DNA of 9,247 nucleotides from Planctomycetaceae bacterium (GCA_002708345.1 PANG01000042.1:1-9247); one strand, 5' to 3'; numbered from the stretch's first letter, positions 1 to 7,256 are shown. Translations and numbers: made by a program. The notes: generated by a model not told the origin, from the letters alone.

Positions 1-2231
1 AGGCAGAGCAGAAACAGCCTGTCAATGCGTTCCTCGTCCGATGGAACCTCCTCGATCAGCCTCGCGCCCATCGCCTGGGCTGCCTCGACGAAGGTGGGAT
101 CGTTCAGCAGCCCCAGCGCCTGCACCGCCACGTTCGACCGCGAGCGACGGGTACAGCTGGTGGTCATGCCGGGGCCATCGAAAAGGGTGAACATCGGGTG
201 GGGCGTGAGTCGCCAGATATGCGTGTACATGCCCCGGCGATAACGATCCGCCCCGCTGCTCTCGGTCCAGGTGGCAGGGGTGGCCCGGAAGGCGAGAATT
301 CCTTCCGGCTGGTAGGGAAAGACGCTCTTGCCCCCGACCCGGTTTTCCAGCAGGCCGCTGGCCGCCAGGGCGTTGTCCCGCAGGATCTCGGCTTCCAGCC
401 GCAGCCGCTGCTGGCCCAGGAACAGCCCGTCGGGGACGCCGCGGCGATAGGTGAAATCGGAGGACTGCTGATAGGTGGCCGAGGTGAGCACCAGGCGGAT
501 GAACTGCTTGATGCTGTTGGACTGCTGCAGCTGGTGGGCCAGTTCGTCCAGGAGCTGCTGATGTCGCGGCCGTGGGGTCTGCACGCCAAAATCATTTTCC
601 GGTTCGACGATCGGTCTGCCCATCAGACGCATCCAGAACCGGTTGGCCGTGACGCGGGCAAAGAGGGGATTTTCGCGGTCCGTGATCCAGCGGCCCAGGT
701 CGGCCCGGTTGGGGTGAGGGTGGCTTTCTTTCTCCCACTGCAGCGGGTGCAGGAAAGCGGGGATGTCGGCCTGGACCTGCTCGCCCGGCTGCGTGTGGTC
801 ACCGCGAATGAACAGGTGGGTTGGCCGGGGACTGTCGACGAGCGTTAAGGTGGTATCCGCCTCGGGAATTCCGGCCAGCAGTCCGGGCTTGGACTCCAGC
901 AGCTGCTTGTGCTCGGCATGTTCAAGACGGAAAAAAGTGACCAGTTGCTTGAGATCCGTCAGCGAACGCTCATCGGCCGGGATATCAAACAGGGCCAGGA
1001 CCCCCTCGCTCAAACTCTCCCTGTTTTCACGTCGTGCTACCACAAGCTGATCAATCCCTGCCTCGATCTCCTTCTCGATTTCTGCCAGCCGGGCATCAAT
1101 GGCCGCCACGCTGGCGTTTGCTTCAGCACGGTGCCTCTTGATCTCCTCGTCGCCGAGGTCCAGTGGTGTGGCCATGCCGGTATTAAAGAAAGCGTAGAGC
1201 TGGTAGTACTCCTTCTGCGTCAGCGGGTCGGTCTTGTGATCGTGACACTGGCCGCACTCGAATGTCAGGCCCATGAAGACCGCCCCGGTCGTGTTGACCC
1301 GGTCAAAGACCGACTCGTAACGGACGCCGCCATCCTTGATGGCGTTACAGTGGAACCCGGTAGCGACCCGCATCGCGTCGGTGGCTCCCTCGAGCAGGTC
1401 TCCCCCCAGTTGCTCGATCACGAACTGGTCCAGTGGCTTGTCTTGGTTGAAGCTCTGGATCACCCAGTCGCGGTAGTGCCAGATCCTGCGGGGGATATCC
1501 GCTTCGTACCCGGCACTGTCCGCATAGCGGGCCACGTCCAGCCAGTGCCGCCCCCAGCGTTCGCCGAAGTGAGGGGAGCCGAGCAGGCGATCGACCAGTT
1601 GCTCGTAGGCATCGGGTGCAGGATCTTCCAGGGCGCGTGCCAACTGCCCGGGCGTGGGGGGGATACCAACCAGGTCCAGAAACAGGCGGCGGACCAGGAC
1701 TGCCGGTTTGGCCCGGGGGGCAGGTTCCAGGCCCTCGAGGCTGAGCTGGTGCCAGACGAAGGCATCGATCGAGTTCCTGGGCCAGCTCGTCTTCGGGGTC
1801 GCGGGAACAGGTGGGGCCTGGATCGGCTGGAACGCCCAGTGCTCTCCGGTATCATCGACATCCCGCAGGCCAGGCATTCCCAGGGCAATCCATCGTTCCA
1901 GCACCAATATCTCCCCGGCCCTGAGCTGTCGGGCCTCGATCGGCATTCGCAGTGAGTCATCGGTGGAACGGATTCTCTCTACCAGCAGGCTCTCGGCCGG
2001 CTTGCCGGGGACCATCACCGGTCCGTTTTCGCCTCCGGCCAGTGCTGCCTGGCGGCGATCCAGCCGTAGTCCCGCTTCCTGTTTTTCGCTTCCATGACAG
2101 CGAAAGCAATGGGCGCGTAAAAGTGGCAGCACGTCCAGCTCGAAATCGACATCCTCGGCTGCCGTTGCCAGCGGGGTTCCCGCGAGCAGGACCAGCAGGA
2201 CAAGTGACAGGGATCGGATGCGGGTGAACAT
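1..2231 (-). CDS. Exported planctomycete cytochrome-like DUF1549/DUF1553 protein, 3' end cut by window edge
   Basis: An open frame runs from an ATG at 2231 to the window edge without a stop and shows 743 residues. A Sec signal peptide (about residues 1-24, hydrophobic run LSLVLLVLL, then ATA-A) puts the product outside the cytoplasm. Next comes a PSCyt1-like segment with a haem c motif, C42-x-x-C45-H46. DUF1549 (about 155-365) is recognisable from RRLFLDLVGIPPT, the RYAD stretch and EQLGGDLL, and holds a second C326-x-x-C329-H330. A charged, probably coiled-coil stretch spans about 358-400. DUF1553 starts near 506, with NRFWMRLMG, YRRGMYT and LLNDPTF; its C-terminus lies beyond base 1. Family members are usually about 750-1100 residues. 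The family is abundant in Planctomycetota and is often encoded beside DUF1501 proteins; its biochemical role is not established. The ATG is chosen because the signal peptide follows directly, although only a weak GGA lies in front. Probably the last visible gene of the operon. Confidence 0.93.
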   Translation of the reverse strand, partial: MFTRIRSLSLVLLVLLAGTPLATAAEDVDFELDVLPLLRAHCFRCHGSEKQEAGLRLDRRQAALAGGENGPVMVPGKPAESLLVERIRSTDDSLRMPIEARQLRAGEILVLERWIALGMPGLRDVDDTGEHWAFQPIQAPPVPATPKTSWPRNSIDAFVWHQLSLEGLEPAPRAKPAVLVRRLFLDLVGIPPTPGQLARALEDPAPDAYEQLVDRLLGSPHFGERWGRHWLDVARYADSAGYEADIPRRIWHYRDWVIQSFNQDKPLDQFVIEQLGGDLLEGATDAMRVATGFHCNAIKDGGVRYESVFDRVNTTGAVFMGLTFECGQCHDHKTDPLTQKEYYQLYAFFNTGMATPLDLGDEEIKRHRAEANASVAAIDARLAEIEKEIEAGIDQLVVARRENRESLSEGVLALFDIPADERSLTDLKQLVTFFRLEHAEHKQLLESKPGLLAGIPEADTTLTLVDSPRPTHLFIRGDHTQPGEQVQADIPAFLHPLQWEKESHPHPNRADLGRWITDRENPLFARVTANRFWMRLMGRPIVEPENDFGVQTPRPRHQQLLDELAHQLQQSNSIKQFIRLVLTSATYQQSSDFTYRRGVPDGLFLGQQRLRLEAEILRDNALAASGLLENRVGGKSVFPYQPEGILAFRATPATWTESSGADRYRRGMYTHIWRLTPHPMFTLFDGPGMTTSCTRRSRSNVAVQALGLLNDPTFVEAAQAMGARLIEEVPSDEERIDRLFLLC

Positions 2232-2298
2232 GCTGTTCCAGGCGGGGCTCAAGAGCGGGATGACTGTATTGTGGTGAGAGAAGTGACTACGTGGCAAG

Positions 2299-3174
2299 TC
2301 AGTTGGCGTTTTTGGGGAGGGACATGCGGACCAGGTCAAATCGTCCCCCCTGCTCCCTGACCCAGGCGATCTGTCCACCTTGTGGATGCCAGCAGGCGTA
2401 ATCATCCTGCTCGCCGTGGTCGGTGAGTCGCTGGAGGCCACTTCCATCCGCGGCCACCATGTAGATCTCGTAATTGCCGTCGCGATTGCTGGTGAAGAGA
2501 ATCTGGCTTCCATCCGGGGACCAGCGTGGTCGCATGTCCAGCCCCTCGGTCGTGGTCAGGCGTCTTACCCTGGAGCTTTCCCTTTGAATCACGTAAAGGT
2601 CATAGTTCCCGTCCCGGCTTGAGGAGAAAACGACCTGTTTCCCATCGGGTGAAATACTCGGCCAGTCATTCCGGCCGGCCGAGTCGGTGAGCTTTGTTTC
2701 CTTGTCTGTTTTTAGCGACCGCAGGTAGATCTGCCCGGAGAGGTTGTAGGCGACTTCATCCCCCCGCGGGCTAACCTGGACATTCCAGTTCACCTTGCGG
2801 GAGCCAACCAGTTGCCGCTGGCTCGCCGGCTCGCCCTGCCGGATCACGAAAGCGGTCTCGTCGTTGCCGGTCAGACGCTGGAAACAGAAGAGAGTGCCAT
2901 TGGCGCTGTAGGAGGGGGTCATCTCGACCAGGTTGGATTCCGGATTCACCCTGGAGAGTTTTCCTGATTCCAGTTCCAGCTGCATAAGGACCATGCGAGG
3001 GGAACGGTGCCGGGTGGCAAAGACGAGACCGCCTGCCCCTGGCAGGTAGCAGGGATCCCGCTTGAGTAGCCCATCGCGGGTTAACTGTTCGATCGGTTCG
3101 CCAGCCGGCAGCCCAACCGGTAACCAGCTGATGGCAGCAAGGATGGCGAGCAGGGATCGAGCAGTAGATTTCAT
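2299..3174 (-). CDS. Exported TolB-like beta-propeller protein (PD40 repeats)
   Basis: The 291-residue product has a signal peptide (about residues 1-24, hydrophobic LLAILAAISWLPVGL). About six PD40/WD40-like blades follow, near 39-80, 87-120, 130-160, 170-205, 213-250 and 256-288. The clearest marks are the repeated SPDG turns (SPRGDE, SPDGKQ, SPDGSQ) and the near-identical SRDGNYDLYV and NRDGNYEIYM strands of blades four and five. It resembles the propeller half of TolB, but the N-terminal TolB domain is absent and no Tol-Pal genes are nearby, so tolB is not a safe name. Such propellers usually act as protein- or glycan-binding scaffolds, and no catalytic residues are evident. A GGAG lies 11 bases before the ATG. 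The gene starts 26 bases after the stop of a DUF1501 gene and ends 67 bases before the cytochrome-like gene, so it probably serves the same periplasmic system. Confidence 0.88.
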   Translation of the reverse strand: MKSTARSLLAILAAISWLPVGLPAGEPIEQLTRDGLLKRDPCYLPGAGGLVFATRHRSPRMVLMQLELESGKLSRVNPESNLVEMTPSYSANGTLFCFQRLTGNDETAFVIRQGEPASQRQLVGSRKVNWNVQVSPRGDEVAYNLSGQIYLRSLKTDKETKLTDSAGRNDWPSISPDGKQVVFSSSRDGNYDLYVIQRESSRVRRLTTTEGLDMRPRWSPDGSQILFTSNRDGNYEIYMVAADGSGLQRLTDHGEQDDYACWHPQGGQIAWVREQGGRFDLVRMSLPKNAN

Positions 3175-3200
3175 GGACCCGTTAACTCCAACAGGCGAGA

Positions 3201-4538
3201 CTAGAGCAGTTGATCGATCAGCGTGCCCCCGGGCAGCACGCGCAGCCTGGCTCGCTGCTCACTGTGGATGCCCAGCTGGTCAAGCATCGTGGTTCCCACC
3301 ATCAGTGGGGTAACGGGATCGGAAAGCGGGTCATTGCCATGAGAATCGCTTTCACCAATCACCTGCCCGGGCTGGATGCCAGCACCGGCCCAGATGGAAA
3401 AATAGCAGCGTTCCCAGTGATCCCGTCCACCATTTGCGGATATCGAGGGGGTTCGTCCAAACTCTCCCATGGCGACAACCAGGGTTGTTTCCAGCAGTCC
3501 TCTTTGCTGGAGATCATCCAGTAGCGCCGAGAGCGAACGGTCCAGGATCGGACCGTGTCGCTCGGCCATGTTCTCGAAATTCAGCCAGTGCGTGTCCCAG
3601 CCGAAATCGGTGCGGTTATCGTAGATGTTCTCCACGTACTCGCTCCAGTTCACCTGGATATAAGGCACCTGGGCTTCGGCCAGCCGCCGCGCCAGCAGGC
3701 AACTCTGGCCAAACTGGGTATGCCCGTACTTTCCACGTGTCGTGCTCTCCTCCGACGCCAGGTCAAAAACCTGCCTCCCCTCCTCGGAAGTGACAAGCCG
3801 GTAGGCACGCTCGAAGTGGTTACTCCACTGCCGTGGCCCGGGGTGTCGGTCCATGCGGCGAAGGACTGCCAGTTGCTGCTGTAATTGTGAACGGTCGCTG
3901 AGCCGGGTCAGGGTCTGGCCCTCCAGCAGCTTCAGGCTGGGAAGCTGCACGTCATCGATTTCCGAGCAGCGGACGGGAAAGGGATCATAGGCGGGTCCCC
4001 AGGCACCTCCCCCGTAAGCCTTGATGTCCCCGGCGGCCGTGTTCAGGTGGCCCGGCCCCACCGCGATAAAGGGGGGCAGGTCCTGGCGACCGCGGTGAAG
4101 ACGCTGCACGATCGAGCCAAAGTTTGGGTCGTAGTCCTTGTCGTCGCCACCTCCCGGTCTTCCGCAGAGCGAGATCGAGCCGGCAACGTGGTGGGCGTTG
4201 GAGTGGTTGACGTTGGAGCGGACCAGCGAGAAACGGTCGTTGCGAGCGGCCAGTCGTGGGAAGAGTTCGCTGAAGCGGATTCCGGGAATACGTGTTCCGA
4301 TTGTTGAGAACGGCCCGCGGACCGTGGCCGGGGCATCGGGCTTGGGATCAAAGGTGTCGAGGTGGCTTGGGCCACCCCAGAGCCAGAGCAGGATTACCGA
4401 GCGAGCCTGGGAGGCGACAGGTTTTTCTGCGGCAAGTAATGAGCTGCCAAGCAGTGGAAGGCCAAAGGAAGCCTGAAGAAACGCCCGCCGGGAGGTTCCA
4501 CGGCAGCCACCGGCCTGGAAACTCCCGATCTGGAACAT
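3201..4538 (-). CDS. DUF1501 family protein B, Tat-exported
   Basis: The 445-residue product is a full-length DUF1501 protein. Its N-terminus has a twin-arginine motif (TSRRAFL, residues 15-21), a hydrophobic stretch and a likely cleavage site after LAA (37), suggesting export of a folded, possibly metal-containing protein. Family landmarks are GGPSHLDTFDPKPDAP (55-70), DTHWLNF (315-321), GEFGRTP (358-364) and NGGRDHW (369-375). DUF1501 belongs to the alkaline phosphatase/sulfatase fold clan, and the conserved D, H and E residues in these blocks are plausible metal ligands. No substrate has been shown for the family as far as I know. GGAGG six bases before the ATG supports the start. The gene begins 13 bases after the stop of DUF1501 protein A, so translational coupling is likely. 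The two paralogues share the whole architecture but differ in several motif residues. Confidence 0.93.
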   Translation of the reverse strand: MFQIGSFQAGGCRGTSRRAFLQASFGLPLLGSSLLAAEKPVASQARSVILLWLWGGPSHLDTFDPKPDAPATVRGPFSTIGTRIPGIRFSELFPRLAARNDRFSLVRSNVNHSNAHHVAGSISLCGRPGGGDDKDYDPNFGSIVQRLHRGRQDLPPFIAVGPGHLNTAAGDIKAYGGGAWGPAYDPFPVRCSEIDDVQLPSLKLLEGQTLTRLSDRSQLQQQLAVLRRMDRHPGPRQWSNHFERAYRLVTSEEGRQVFDLASEESTTRGKYGHTQFGQSCLLARRLAEAQVPYIQVNWSEYVENIYDNRTDFGWDTHWLNFENMAERHGPILDRSLSALLDDLQQRGLLETTLVVAMGEFGRTPSISANGGRDHWERCYFSIWAGAGIQPGQVIGESDSHGNDPLSDPVTPLMVGTTMLDQLGIHSEQRARLRVLPGGTLIDQLL

Positions 4539-4544
4539 CCCCGC

Positions 4545-4549
4545 CCTCC
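4545..4549 (-). promoter_or_regulatory. Ribosome binding site of DUF1501 gene B
   Basis: GGAGG on the minus strand, six bases before the ATG at 4538. It sits inside the 13-base gap after the stop of the preceding gene, so ribosomes ending there could restart at once. It fixes the start of DUF1501 protein B. Confidence 0.75.
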
Positions 4550-4551
4550 GC

Positions 4552-5934
4552 CTAGATGAGTTCGGGGATCAGTTTACCGCCAGGAAGAATCGGGATCGGG
4601 CGACCTTCCAGGGTCTCGGTGTGCAGGCTGGGATCGATTCCCAGGTGCCGGTAGATCATCGCCAGCACGTCGGTCGGATGAATCGGTCGATCGCTGGGAA
4701 CCTCGCCGTTGGCGTTGGAGGCACCAATCACCTGGCCCACGCGGAGTCCGCCACCGGCAACCAGGATGCTCATTAACTGTCCCCAGTGGTCCCGGCCACC
4801 GGTCGGGTTGATGCGGGGGGTACGGCCAAACTCGCCCCACACGACCAGCAGCACCTTCTTGTCCAGCCCCCGCTGGTAAAGGTCGGTTACCAGGGCGCTG
4901 AGCATGCGATCCAGCGGTGGCCCGGAAATGTCCATTCCCCGGCTGGGCCCCTCGGATCCGTCGGCAGGCCGGTCGTCATTGACAATGTTGAGGTGCCAGT
5001 CCCAGCAGAGGGAATCGGGCGCGGTGTTGATCGTCACGAAGGTCACCCCTGCCTCTACCAGTCGCCGCGCAAGCAGGGCGGACTGGCCCCAGCGATGCGG
5101 ACCGTAGAGCTCGCGGGTTGCCTTGCTTTCCTTCTCCAGGTCGAAGGCGTCACGAGCCTTGCCGGTGGTAACCATGTTCAGGGCGATCTCGTTGAAACGG
5201 TCCATGCCCCGCATCGTCCGACGGTTGTCGATGTTCCGTTCCAGCCGGTCAAGTGAGCGGAGCAGGGAACGACGGTCTCCAACTCGCTCGAGCGTAATAT
5301 CGTTGGCAAGTTCCAGGTTCGATGTGGCATCCTGCAGCTTGTCATGGCGAAAATCGTATTTAAATGAATCCTGCAGGACGGTGAAGGGAGCGTGACGTGC
5401 GCCGAGGTGGCTGGAACCCATCACGGTGCCGATTTCCGGGTTACGGGTCTGTTCCTCCGAGAGCAGCACGTAGGCCGGCATGCCAGGTTGGTTTGATCCA
5501 CGAAAGCGGGAGACAAGCGAGCCGGAGGAGGGGTGTGAGGAGCGATTGTTGGTACCGATGTAGCCGGTCGAGCACCAGTGGGCGGCGACAAAATGGCCGT
5601 TGTTGCCGTGGGCGATGCTGCGGATGATTGCAGTGCGATCAACCACCTGGCCAGTGAGGGGCATTTTTTCCGAGAAGTGAATCCCTGGAAAGAGCGTGTT
5701 TACCGTCCCGTAGGGACCACGGATCTCGGCCGAGGCATCGGGCTTGGGGTCAAAGGTCTCAAACTGGCTGTGTCCTCCACCCAGCCAGACCTGGATGACC
5801 GCCGTGTCTTTAAGTACCGGACGCCCAGCTGCCGCCTGCAGCCGGACCAATTCTCCCAGGGAAAGCGACATGCCGCCGGCACAGACGGAGGTCTGCAGCA
5901 TGCGTCGTCGGCTGACCTTGTGGGAGGAATTCAT
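4552..5934 (-). CDS. DUF1501 family protein A, Tat-exported, first gene of the operon
   Basis: The 460-residue product is a second full-length DUF1501 protein. It has a twin-arginine signal (VSRRRML, residues 7-13) with a hydrophobic stretch and a likely cleavage site near AAA (34-36). Landmarks are GGGHSQFETFDPKPDA (52-67), WDWHLN (311-316), GEFGRTP (367-373) and GGRDHW (379-384). Compared with protein B, the first motif has FETFD instead of LDTFD and the central block reads DWH instead of DTH, so the putative metal-site surroundings differ. The alkaline phosphatase/sulfatase-like fold is known for the family; the reaction is not. Start choice: the Tat motif follows the ATG closely, but only a weak AAGGG lies about 10 bases upstream. 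The gene is the first of the run and faces the divergent region 5935-6123, where its promoter should lie. Confidence 0.93.
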   Translation of the reverse strand: MNSSHKVSRRRMLQTSVCAGGMSLSLGELVRLQAAAGRPVLKDTAVIQVWLGGGHSQFETFDPKPDASAEIRGPYGTVNTLFPGIHFSEKMPLTGQVVDRTAIIRSIAHGNNGHFVAAHWCSTGYIGTNNRSSHPSSGSLVSRFRGSNQPGMPAYVLLSEEQTRNPEIGTVMGSSHLGARHAPFTVLQDSFKYDFRHDKLQDATSNLELANDITLERVGDRRSLLRSLDRLERNIDNRRTMRGMDRFNEIALNMVTTGKARDAFDLEKESKATRELYGPHRWGQSALLARRLVEAGVTFVTINTAPDSLCWDWHLNIVNDDRPADGSEGPSRGMDISGPPLDRMLSALVTDLYQRGLDKKVLLVVWGEFGRTPRINPTGGRDHWGQLMSILVAGGGLRVGQVIGASNANGEVPSDRPIHPTDVLAMIYRHLGIDPSLHTETLEGRPIPILPGGKLIPELI

Positions 5935-6123
5935 GGGAATGCCCTTGTGGAAGAAACCTTGCTTAAGAACCAGTATAGCCTCTGTTCTTGGTACTGTACT
6001 GTATTTTGTCCAGCGGCTTCAATATCTCTGGTAGCGGCTGCTTTTTTGGCGAGCGGCAGTGGTGTACGATCGTCCGCAGGGAACCGCCCGGTACCCGAAG
6101 TGCTGACCAGGGGAGGAGCGAAA
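5935..6123 (-). promoter_or_regulatory. Divergent intergenic region with candidate promoters for the operon
   Basis: These 189 bases lie between two divergently read genes, so promoters for both directions must sit here or inside the genes. On the minus strand, TTGAAG (6022-6017), an 18-base spacer and TACAGT (5998-5993) form a possible sigma-70-type promoter for the operon. A better single -10 box, TATACT (5977-5972), has no good -35 partner. On the plus strand, TACGAT at 6066-6071 is a poor -10 candidate for the small monooxygenase-like gene. The stretch 5991-6004 holds a short overlapping TACTG repeat. No terminator or RNA gene is visible. All promoter calls here are weak. Confidence 0.3.
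6112..6116 (+). promoter_or_regulatory. Ribosome binding site deciding the start of the LsrG-like gene
   Basis: GGAGG lies seven bases before the ATG at 6124. The reading frame stays open for about 180 codons upstream, back into the antisense of the DUF1501 gene. This strong site, together with the family's usual N-terminus, places the real start at 6124. Confidence 0.85.
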
Positions 6124-6462
6124 ATGCACTCGATATTTGTCACGGTGAATGTTCATCCCGAGCATGTGGAGGCCTTTATCGAGGCTGGTAATGGCGATGC
6201 CCAGGGATCGGTCAGGGATGAGCCCGGCTGTTTTCGCTTCGATATCCACCAGGATGCGGAGATCTCCACCCGCTTTTACCTCTACGAAGTTTACAGCGAT
6301 GAGTCGGCTTTCCAGGCGCACCTGGAAACACCTCACTTCCTGACCTGGAAAGGAATTGTCGAGGAGATGTTTGACGGGGAGCTGGAGATCACCCCGATGA
6401 AAACGCTGTTCCCATCCGACGAGGGATGGAGGCAACAGAAACCGGGACTGACGAACTGGTAG
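6124..6462 (+). CDS. Antibiotic biosynthesis monooxygenase (ABM) fold protein, LsrG-like
   Basis: The 112-residue product matches the ABM-fold family, small ferredoxin-like alpha/beta proteins that usually dimerise. The order of landmarks is close to that of Escherichia coli LsrG as I remember it: an N-terminal strand followed by NVHPEHVEAFIE (9-20), RFDIHQD (38-44), RFYLYEVYSDE (50-60) and HLETPHF (66-72). LsrG isomerises the phosphorylated breakdown product of the quorum signal AI-2, while other ABM proteins are quinol or haem monooxygenases, so the substrate cannot be assigned here. No lsr transport or kinase genes are in the window. There is no signal peptide, so it acts in the cytoplasm, unlike almost all its neighbours. 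It is the only plus-strand gene. Its stop is five bases from that of the convergent esterase gene, leaving no room for a separate terminator. Confidence 0.9.
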   Translation: MHSIFVTVNVHPEHVEAFIEAGNGDAQGSVRDEPGCFRFDIHQDAEISTRFYLYEVYSDESAFQAHLETPHFLTWKGIVEEMFDGELEITPMKTLFPSDEGWRQQKPGLTNW

Positions 6463-6467
6463 CAGGG

Positions 6468-7184
6468 CTACTTCTCGCCCATCAGTCTCTTCAGGGTTGG
6501 CTCGATCGACTCGGCCCAGATCGTGTAGCCTTTTTTACTCAGGTGGAGCAGATCCGGCATGATCTCACGGGTCAGCGTGCCATCGTCCTGAAGGAACTTG
6601 GGCCCGATGTCCAGGTAGTGGACATGCTTGCCATCGGCAAGTTGTTTGAAGATCTGGTTTGTCTTTTCGTTGACCTGTCGGCGATTGTCATTCTTGTCCG
6701 GACCGCGGGGAAAGACGGCCAGTAGCAGGACCTGGGTCTTGGGGAGCTTCGTCCGCAACTGCTTGACGATTGCCGCTACACCCTCGGCAATCTGCTCGGG
6801 GGTGTTACTGCCGGAGTTATTGGTCCCGATCATCACGACGGCTGCCTTGGGCGAGATGTTCTTGACATTCTCGTGGTCCAGTCGCCAGATCACGTGCTGC
6901 GTCCGATCGCCTCCAATTCCCAGGTTGACCGCATTCCGTTTTCCGTAGAACTTGGCCCAGACGTCCTTGCCGCCACCTTCCCAGCCCTGGGTGATCGAGT
7001 CACCAATGAAGACGAGGTCCACGTTCCCCTCGGCGACGCGTTTGTTGAAACTCTGGTGACGTGTCATCCAGCCACCCTGGCGGGGGACCGGCTTGATAGC
7101 ATCATGTTCTTCGGCTGTCACCAGGCAGGGCGTTGCGATCAGGGCAAGTGCGGTCAGCAGGATAGCGTGGCGAAGGGACTTCAT
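6468..7184 (-). CDS. Exported SGNH/GDSL-family esterase
   Basis: The 238-residue product has a Sec signal peptide (about residues 1-24, ILLTALALIATP then VTA). A complete SGNH hydrolase domain follows: block I FIGDSITQGW with the nucleophile S63, block II GIGGDR with G91, block III IGTNNSG with N122, and block V DLLHLSKKGY with D211 and H214. The motif set resembles the platelet-activating-factor acetylhydrolase beta/gamma-like branch. Planctomycetes encode many such exported enzymes, commonly thought to remove acetyl or other acyl groups from polysaccharides; the substrate here is an inference only. The start at 7184 is preferred over an in-frame ATG at 7235 for two reasons: AGGAG lies eight bases ahead of it and the signal peptide begins there. 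Upstream are a TTGACA box and a terminator-like leader hairpin. Confidence 0.93.
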   Translation of the reverse strand: MKSLRHAILLTALALIATPCLVTAEEHDAIKPVPRQGGWMTRHQSFNKRVAEGNVDLVFIGDSITQGWEGGGKDVWAKFYGKRNAVNLGIGGDRTQHVIWRLDHENVKNISPKAAVVMIGTNNSGSNTPEQIAEGVAAIVKQLRTKLPKTQVLLLAVFPRGPDKNDNRRQVNEKTNQIFKQLADGKHVHYLDIGPKFLQDDGTLTREIMPDLLHLSKKGYTIWAESIEPTLKRLMGEK

Positions 7185-7192
7185 CGAGTAAT

Positions 7193-7197
7193 CTCCT
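7193..7197 (-). promoter_or_regulatory. Ribosome binding site deciding the esterase start
   Basis: AGGAG on the minus strand, eight bases before the ATG at 7184. It rules against the longer in-frame start at 7235, which would place a hydrophilic tail in front of the signal peptide and would lie upstream of the leader hairpin. Confidence 0.85.
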
Positions 7198-7204
7198 GTA
7201 CGTG

Positions 7205-7228
7205 AAAAAAACCCGGCTCGTGTCCGGG
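7205..7228 (-). terminator. Terminator-like hairpin in the esterase leader, possible attenuator
   Basis: On the minus strand CCCGG (7228-7224) and CCGGG (7216-7212) can pair around the loop ACACGAG, and seven T residues (7211-7205) follow at once. This has the form of a short intrinsic terminator, but it lies only 20 bases before the esterase ATG. Either it is a second terminator for the upstream gene, with the esterase promoter elsewhere, or it lies within the esterase leader and attenuates transcription. The stem is only five base pairs, so its strength is uncertain. Confidence 0.45.
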
Positions 7229-7256
7229 GAGTCATCCCACCAGCTTAATCCCTCGG

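Noticed and set aside
164..595. A 143-codon minus-strand open frame within the DUF1553 region, suggesting that the large gene might be broken by a frameshift.
   Set aside because: The true frame is open without interruption from 2231 to base 1 and carries all the family motifs; this is a shifted-frame shadow rich in Ser, Pro and Arg.
909..1955. A 348-codon open frame on the plus strand.
   Set aside because: It lies entirely antisense to the DUF1549/DUF1553 gene, which has clear family motifs through the same bases. The frame shows no recognisable domain, has no good ribosome binding site and is explained by the high GC content.
5991..6004. A short TACTG direct repeat in the divergent region as a possible operator.
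   Set aside because: Two five-base units and part of a third are too little to distinguish from chance, and there is no matching element elsewhere in the window.
5578..6123. A possible long N-terminal extension of the LsrG-like protein, in the same frame.
   Set aside because: The extension covers the antisense of the DUF1501 gene and the divergent promoter region and has no domain character. A strong GGAGG and the family's usual N-terminus place the start at 6124.
7185..7235. A 17-residue N-terminal extension of the SGNH esterase starting at the ATG at 7235.
   Set aside because: It would put charged residues before the signal peptide, would translate through the leader hairpin and T-run, and has no ribosome binding site as good as the AGGAG before 7184.
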